Shown here: positions 4,725 through 8,498 of the stretch, in pieces
Layout of the letters: the number at the start of each line of letters is the position of its first letter
Numbering within the stretch: the stretch's first letter is position 1
Source: an uncultured Ruminococcus sp.
GTDB taxonomy: Bacteria; Bacillota; Clostridia; Oscillospirales; Ruminococcaceae
Length of the DNA stretch: 8,498 bases
Assembly (NCBI GenBank): GCA_947173865.1
Contig: CAMWGS010000076.1
Span: forward strand, 1 to 8,498
Reading direction: 5' to 3'
Notes under the pieces: model-generated
What the model was told of the DNA's origin: nothing
Databases searched by the model: none
What the model saw: the letters and a program-made list of their open reading frames with translations, nothing else
Position numbers and translations under genes: made by a program

Positions 4725-7115
4725 ATGAATAAGAACGACGAAAAAGTAAAAAAGGCTCTTGAAAATGAGGAAGTTCCGAAAGAGCTTGAACCCGAAAATA
4801 TAAAGAAAATGCTTGACGAAAAAGCACCGTCCGAAAAGCGTAAAAAGATAAGCGTTGCAGGCAGACTTGTTGCATTGTCGGCAGCTTGTGCGGTAATAGC
4901 AGGAAGTACTGTTGCATATGTTAAACTAAGCAATCCAAAACATACAAATTGCGAGACAAAACTTATAGAGAGTATTTCGGAAGATGAAAGCAGTGTTTCA
5001 GAAAATGAGACAGACACTCCGCATCTGGAAAAGACGGGCAGTTATATGACGGGTGCGAAAGACTATGAACAGATTTACACAATGATAAAGGAAAGTGCTG
5101 AAAAGTCACGCACTGAAGTAACAGGCAGGGGATTATTTACTGCCGGTGCAAAGTCAGCTGATACGTTGGAAACCGCATTTGCCGAAGATGCAGACGGCGG
5201 AGCTTATGAAGAATCTTTTGACAACATGGAATATGACGAAGCACCGGCAGAAATCAACAATACATTGACTCAGGGAGCAGGCAGTGAAAATGAAATAGAA
5301 TTTGAAGAACCTGTTGAGGACAGGGCAGGGGATGAAAGTTCCGAAATTATAGAAGAACCAGAAGAAATTATTGACGGGGAATTTTCTGAAAGTTCTGCCG
5401 AAGTAGACGACGAAACTGAAAACGAGGAATATTCCGATACTTATAATCAGGAGGAAAACGTTCTTGAAGCCGATATTGTAAAGACCAACGGCAAAAGTAT
5501 ATATTACGTCCACAATGATTATGACGATAAATATAATAATGTTCCTGAAATAAATTATGCTTCTGTGGACAAGGGTACGTTTACAGGTTCGGGAACTATA
5601 AATATAAGTGACAGTATAAAGGGATATTTCGGAGATGAATATGAAACAAACGTATCTGTACAGGATATGTATCTTTACAATGATATGCTTGTTGTACTGG
5701 GTACGATGAGCGGTTATAATGAAAGTGAGACGGGAGAAGATTACTGGTATGACTATAAAACTTCCTGTTTTGTGACTTTCTACACAACCGACGAAACTCC
5801 TCAGCTTATTGATACCTACTATCAGGACGGCAGTTATAATGATGTGAGAATCAGTCCTGAGGGTTATATGTATCTCATTACAGATTATCATTCGGTTGAT
5901 GTATCACGCATTGAAGAATATACACAGATTGAGAGATATATTCCGTCATGTGGTCTTTCAGAAGATGTTGAATGTCTGTTGGCAGGGGATATATTGTTGC
6001 CTGACGACGATTTTAAAGATATTTATAATATGAATTATACAGTTATCGGAAGTCTTGACCTTACACAGTCGGGTACATTCTCAGCCGTTGATTCAAAGGC
6101 ACTGGCAGGATATACAGGCGATATTTACTGTTCAGGTTTAAATCTTTATACAACGGTAGGCTGGGACGAAACTGAAATAACACGTATTTCAATAGGTGGA
6201 GGAATGATTAACCCCGAAGCTTGCGGAACAGTCGGCGGACGTGTTAACGACCAGTTCTCCATGAGTGAATACAACGGATACTTCAGAATTGCCGTTACTA
6301 ACGACGAGTATGAAGAAGTTTACCACAGTTATTACGACGAATATGATGAATCTGTATGGGACAGAGTAAAAGATAAACTCATTGGTGAGGAAAGCGGTTA
6401 TTATTCAAATGAACTTGTAAAACGTGATAACAGGGTATACGTTCTTGACATGGATATGAATATTGTCGGCAGTGTTTCGGATTTCGGAATTGACGAAGAA
6501 ATAAAATCCGTCAAGTTCAGCGGTGATATTGCTTACGTCGTAACTTACGAACAGACAGACCCGTTATTTGCGATAGACCTCAGTGACCCGACAAATCCCA
6601 CCATTCTTGATGAGTTCAAGATACTTGGTTACAGCACTTATATGCAGGAATGGGGCGACGGTATGTTACTGGGATTCGGCGTAAATGCTGACGAAAACGG
6701 TGTTGAAAACGGTCTTAAGCTTACAATGTTCGACAATTCAGACCCATACAACCTTGACGCACTCACAACTTATGTCATTGAAGGAACTGACGACGAATGG
6801 ATTTATTCGGAAGCAAGGTGGGAAAGAAAAGCACTTCTTATTGCTCCCGAAAAGAATATTATAGGTGTACCCGTAATTTCTGAAAATTATTATGAAGGTG
6901 GCGAATGGAGCAGTAATTCAAGGTATATGTTCTTCTCGTATGATAACAACGAATTTACTTTAAAGGGTGAAATTTCCAAGACTGACTACAATTCATGGAA
7001 TAATAATTTCAGCAGAGCTCTATATATAGGTGATTACGTTTATGCCGTAAGCGGTGACAGTTTCGTTTCTGCTGATATTGAGACAATTACCGAATGTGAC
7101 AGGGTAGATTTTTAA
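4725..7115 (+). CDS. Membrane-anchored extracellular beta-propeller protein, candidate anti-sigma/sensor
   Basis: The 796-residue product has a short cytoplasmic N-terminus (1-43, with VPKELEPENIKKML at 17-30), a membrane segment at about 48-66 preceded by KRKK, an extracellular segment with YMTGAKDYEQIYTMIKE (107-123), a very acidic low-complexity linker (about 150-245), and a large domain from EADIVKTNG (248-256) to the end. That entry motif and the Tyr/Asp/Gly-rich repeating strands match the family of secreted proteins with a C-terminal beta-propeller distantly related to WD-40 (Pfam Beta_propel, COG4880). The basic-before-membrane charge pattern puts the propeller outside. GGAG (4713-4716) is 8 bases before the ATG. 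Co-transcription with the ECF sigma gene suggests that the N-terminus restrains the sigma factor and the propeller senses an extracellular signal. The N-terminus has no Cys or His, so it is not a zinc-type anti-sigma domain; the anti-sigma role is inference. Confidence 0.87.
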   Translation: MNKNDEKVKKALENEEVPKELEPENIKKMLDEKAPSEKRKKISVAGRLVALSAACAVIAGSTVAYVKLSNPKHTNCETKLIESISEDESSVSENETDTPHLEKTGSYMTGAKDYEQIYTMIKESAEKSRTEVTGRGLFTAGAKSADTLETAFAEDADGGAYEESFDNMEYDEAPAEINNTLTQGAGSENEIEFEEPVEDRAGDESSEIIEEPEEIIDGEFSESSAEVDDETENEEYSDTYNQEENVLEADIVKTNGKSIYYVHNDYDDKYNNVPEINYASVDKGTFTGSGTINISDSIKGYFGDEYETNVSVQDMYLYNDMLVVLGTMSGYNESETGEDYWYDYKTSCFVTFYTTDETPQLIDTYYQDGSYNDVRISPEGYMYLITDYHSVDVSRIEEYTQIERYIPSCGLSEDVECLLAGDILLPDDDFKDIYNMNYTVIGSLDLTQSGTFSAVDSKALAGYTGDIYCSGLNLYTTVGWDETEITRISIGGGMINPEACGTVGGRVNDQFSMSEYNGYFRIAVTNDEYEEVYHSYYDEYDESVWDRVKDKLIGEESGYYSNELVKRDNRVYVLDMDMNIVGSVSDFGIDEEIKSVKFSGDIAYVVTYEQTDPLFAIDLSDPTNPTILDEFKILGYSTYMQEWGDGMLLGFGVNADENGVENGLKLTMFDNSDPYNLDALTTYVIEGTDDEWIYSEARWERKALLIAPEKNIIGVPVISENYYEGGEWSSNSRYMFFSYDNNEFTLKGEISKTDYNSWNNNFSRALYIGDYVYAVSGDSFVSADIETITECDRVDF

Positions 7116-7116
7116 A

Positions 7117-7665
7117 ATGAAGAAGTTTTTTATATGTCTGCTTACGTTTGTAATGCTTTTGGGTTGCGGACAGTTGCCGAATGATGTATCTGAAGATGAA
7201 CAGTTGAATATGCCTGATATAGTTTTTGTGGAACGTGTGTACAATAATGAAGATGGATTTATAAGTATTGCGTTTACTGACAGTAACAGCAATTGTTATT
7301 CGTCTGTTGACAGGGAAGTTTGCAATTTAAGTTTTGCGGAACTTGTTGACAGATACAGGTCGGGAGGTTTTGATGGCAGAATTACGCAGAAAGGTTACTA
7401 TAATACAGACGGACTTCGAGAGAATTATAAAAAGTTATGTGAAACCGTATGTCAGAATGATTGTGATATAGTATATCCGGAGATGTTGCCCGACGTTGAA
7501 ACGGAGTGTTATAACTGGTATGGTCTGTATTATGACGAAAACAATGAACTCAAATCACAGATTATACACGCCAATGAGTGTATGACCCGGCTTTATTCGG
7601 GAAATGATACTATAAACGAAATCTATAAATGGTATAATGATGACTATATAGCTGTTGATGCCTGA
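7117..7665 (+). CDS. Cysteine-rich lipoprotein of unknown function
   Basis: This 182-residue protein has a textbook lipoprotein signal, MKKFFICLLTFVMLLGC, with Cys17 as the lipidated residue. I do not recognise the family. The mature part has seven further cysteines (60, 69, 108, 112, 116, 131, 155), a high count for a protein outside the membrane, which suggests disulfides or a metal site around C108/C112/C116. Acidic and aromatic residues dominate, with LSFAELVDRY (71-80), YPEMLP (120-125), WYGLYYDENNEL (134-145) and a helical end, INEIYKWY (166-173). The ATG is one base after the stop of the propeller gene and has only a weak AGGG 13 bases upstream, so translation is probably coupled to that gene. 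It ends the operon before a strong terminator, so it may be an accessory or partner of the propeller protein on the outer membrane face. Confidence 0.85.
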   Translation: MKKFFICLLTFVMLLGCGQLPNDVSEDEQLNMPDIVFVERVYNNEDGFISIAFTDSNSNCYSSVDREVCNLSFAELVDRYRSGGFDGRITQKGYYNTDGLRENYKKLCETVCQNDCDIVYPEMLPDVETECYNWYGLYYDENNELKSQIIHANECMTRLYSGNDTINEIYKWYNDDYIAVDA

Positions 7666-7671
7666 ATCTAT

Positions 7672-7699
7672 AAAAAAGACCGTTCCGACGGTCTTTTTT
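7672..7699. terminator. Rho-independent terminator of the sigma/propeller operon, symmetric
   Basis: GACCGT (7678-7683) and ACGGTC (7688-7693) form a stem with loop TCCG, flanked by six A (7672-7677) and six T (7694-7699), giving a 12-base perfect inverted repeat. The symmetry would let it work in both directions, but both flanking genes run on the plus strand. Confidence 0.93.
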
Positions 7700-7700
7700 G

Positions 7701-7729
7701 TTGATTTTTTCGTAATATTATGGTAAAAT
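7701..7729 (+). promoter_or_regulatory. Sigma-A promoter with extended -10 for the two right-edge genes
   Basis: TTGATT (7701-7706) and TAAAAT (7724-7729) are 17 bases apart, and TGG before the -10 box (7721-7723) makes it an extended -10. Transcription would start near 7736, so the in-frame ATG at 7728 lies inside the promoter and cannot be the start of the next gene. Confidence 0.65.
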
Positions 7730-7743
7730 GATAAAAACAGTAT

Positions 7744-7750
7744 CGGAGGT
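7744..7750 (+). promoter_or_regulatory. Ribosome binding site that fixes the start at 7758
   Basis: CGGAGGT lies 7 bases before ATG at 7758 (GGAGG to ATG, 8 bases). It selects this start over the upstream ATG at 7728. Confidence 0.75.
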
Positions 7751-7757
7751 ATTTAAT

Positions 7758-8126
7758 ATGGACAGAGGAACGGAACTTTATAAGAAACTTATTGACGAAT
7801 TTGTTGAAATGTCGCAAAGCTATGTTGATGCGAACAGGGTAAGAAACGGTGACGTTTCGTGGGATAAAAACAGTGTACTTGCAAGGCTTACACAGAATGA
7901 CAGAAATATTCTGGCGGACTATATTCTGGAAGCATATTCTTCGGCAATATTTGACGTACTTGATTTGCTGGAGTGGTATGCCTGTTGTCGTGACATGAAA
8001 ATCACTATAGATGGTGAAACCGTGCCGACAGATAAGTTTGAGGGAATACAGAACGATTTTATAGGCAGATGTGACGGCTGGGAATGGCCGACAGATTTAA
8101 TAGTTGGTGATAGTATTGAAGAATGA
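7758..8126 (+). CDS. Small unassigned cytoplasmic protein
   Basis: This 122-residue acidic protein has no signal peptide or membrane segment, and I cannot name its family. The N-terminal two thirds look helical (ELYKKLIDEFVEMSQSY, then NDRNILADYILEAYSSAIFDVLDLLEWY). A short tail follows with MKITIDGETVP and an aromatic GWEWP motif, which looks like a conserved signature. The chosen start has a good ribosome binding site and lies downstream of the predicted promoter. It forms a two-gene unit with the next, overlapping gene. Small paired genes of this type in gut Clostridia are often accessory or immunity-like, but nothing in the window proves that; no toxin is visible next to it. Confidence 0.72.
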   Translation: MDRGTELYKKLIDEFVEMSQSYVDANRVRNGDVSWDKNSVLARLTQNDRNILADYILEAYSSAIFDVLDLLEWYACCRDMKITIDGETVPTDKFEGIQNDFIGRCDGWEWPTDLIVGDSIEE

Positions 8127-8498
8127 AATTTTATTCGGTTATCGTTTGGGAAATGCAGATTGTTGCACAGAAGGTGATGATGACGGATTTTTGTTTGTAA
8201 TATATAATGACGGTACAGCTATATATAATAAGTATGTTGTACACGATATTGTTACAAGGAGCAGGAGATTCAAAGTAAGCAACAAAACAATTTCAGAAAT
8301 CAATTCTGTTCTTGATAGGTATAAAAAGAAAATATCTGCATTTGATACAGATATTGATAATGGTTCATATGACGGTGATTTTAATATATTCACTTTCAGA
8401 AATAAAAAAATTAACACGCTTAATATTGAAGAACATAATATAATAGAGACTACTATTAGAAATCCGAAATATCTTAAAGAATATTATAATGTTATGGT
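8116..8498 (+). CDS. Unassigned protein, partial at right edge, with disturbed 5' end
   Basis: A frame clearly coding in composition is open from 8104 to the window edge, with about 127 codons from the TTG at 8116. It includes GYRLGNADCC, GFLFVIYNDGTAIY and a helix-forming NKTISEINSVLDRYKKK followed by DTDIDNGSYDGDFNIFTF. I do not recognise a named family; it looks like a small cytoplasmic alpha/beta protein. No in-frame ATG exists before the edge. The only early starts are TTG 8104, GTG 8107 and TTG 8116; the last has GGTGA 5 bases upstream and is used here. An ATG at 8123 overlaps the previous stop (ATGA), the usual coupled start, but its frame gives MKFYSV and ends at a TAA within 26 codons. 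Adding one T at 8139-8140 would join MKFYSV to YRLGNADCC, so a one-base deletion or a sequencing error is likely. It is more AT-rich than its neighbours. Confidence 0.55.
   Translation, partial: MKNEILFGYRLGNADCCTEGDDDGFLFVIYNDGTAIYNKYVVHDIVTRSRRFKVSNKTISEINSVLDRYKKKISAFDTDIDNGSYDGDFNIFTFRNKKINTLNIEEHNIIETTIRNPKYLKEYYNVM

Noticed and set aside
5154..5891. Long minus-strand open frame of 245 codons inside the propeller gene
   Set aside because: It lies antisense to a gene with clear family motifs, and its Ile/Phe/Tyr-rich composition simply mirrors the acidic and Tyr-rich codons of the real frame.
8139..8417. Minus-strand open frame of 92 codons at the right edge
   Set aside because: The plus strand frame over the same bases is open to the window edge with more natural protein composition, and the minus frame has no visible ribosome binding site context.

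Overview
The window looks like chromosomal DNA of a low-GC, spore-forming Clostridia bacterium, probably of the Ruminococcus/Oscillospiraceae type. The grounds are a SpoVT-type sporulation regulator, Gram-positive ribosome binding sites and sigma-A promoters, lipoprotein signal peptides without an outer membrane context, an ECF-type vitamin transporter S component, and a ROK glucokinase. This placement is inferred from gene content and style, not from a database match.

Left part (1-1630): the 5' part of spoVT runs leftward off the edge, with a sigma-G-like promoter. Divergent from it is a single gene for an acidic, Glu-rich lipoprotein. That gene has a near-consensus extended -10 promoter, a perfect dyad at its start site and its own terminator.

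Middle (1630-4136): a GH25 muramidase with a lipoprotein-like signal is followed after 24 bases by the membrane S component of an ECF transporter, probably as one operon. The muramidase promoter is flanked and overlapped by dyads. A ROK-family glucokinase follows and ends at a strong 15-bp-stem terminator.

Right-centre (4137-7699): this is the most interesting part. It is a tight three-gene operon encoding an ECF-type sigma factor, a 796-residue membrane-anchored protein with an extracellular beta-propeller, and a cysteine-rich lipoprotein, closed by a near-perfect terminator. The order suggests transmembrane signalling: the short cytoplasmic segment of the propeller protein may hold the sigma factor, and the lipoprotein may act with the propeller outside the cell. 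A perfect 12-bp palindrome and an ECF-like promoter candidate lie just before the sigma gene.

Right edge (7700-8498): a new sigma-A promoter drives a small unassigned helical protein, followed by a second unassigned gene. The second gene overlaps the first, lacks an in-frame ATG and may carry a one-base frameshift at its start. It runs off the window.

No tRNA, rRNA, CRISPR array, insertion sequence or recognisable riboswitch was seen, and no gene-free stretch exceeds 300 bases.
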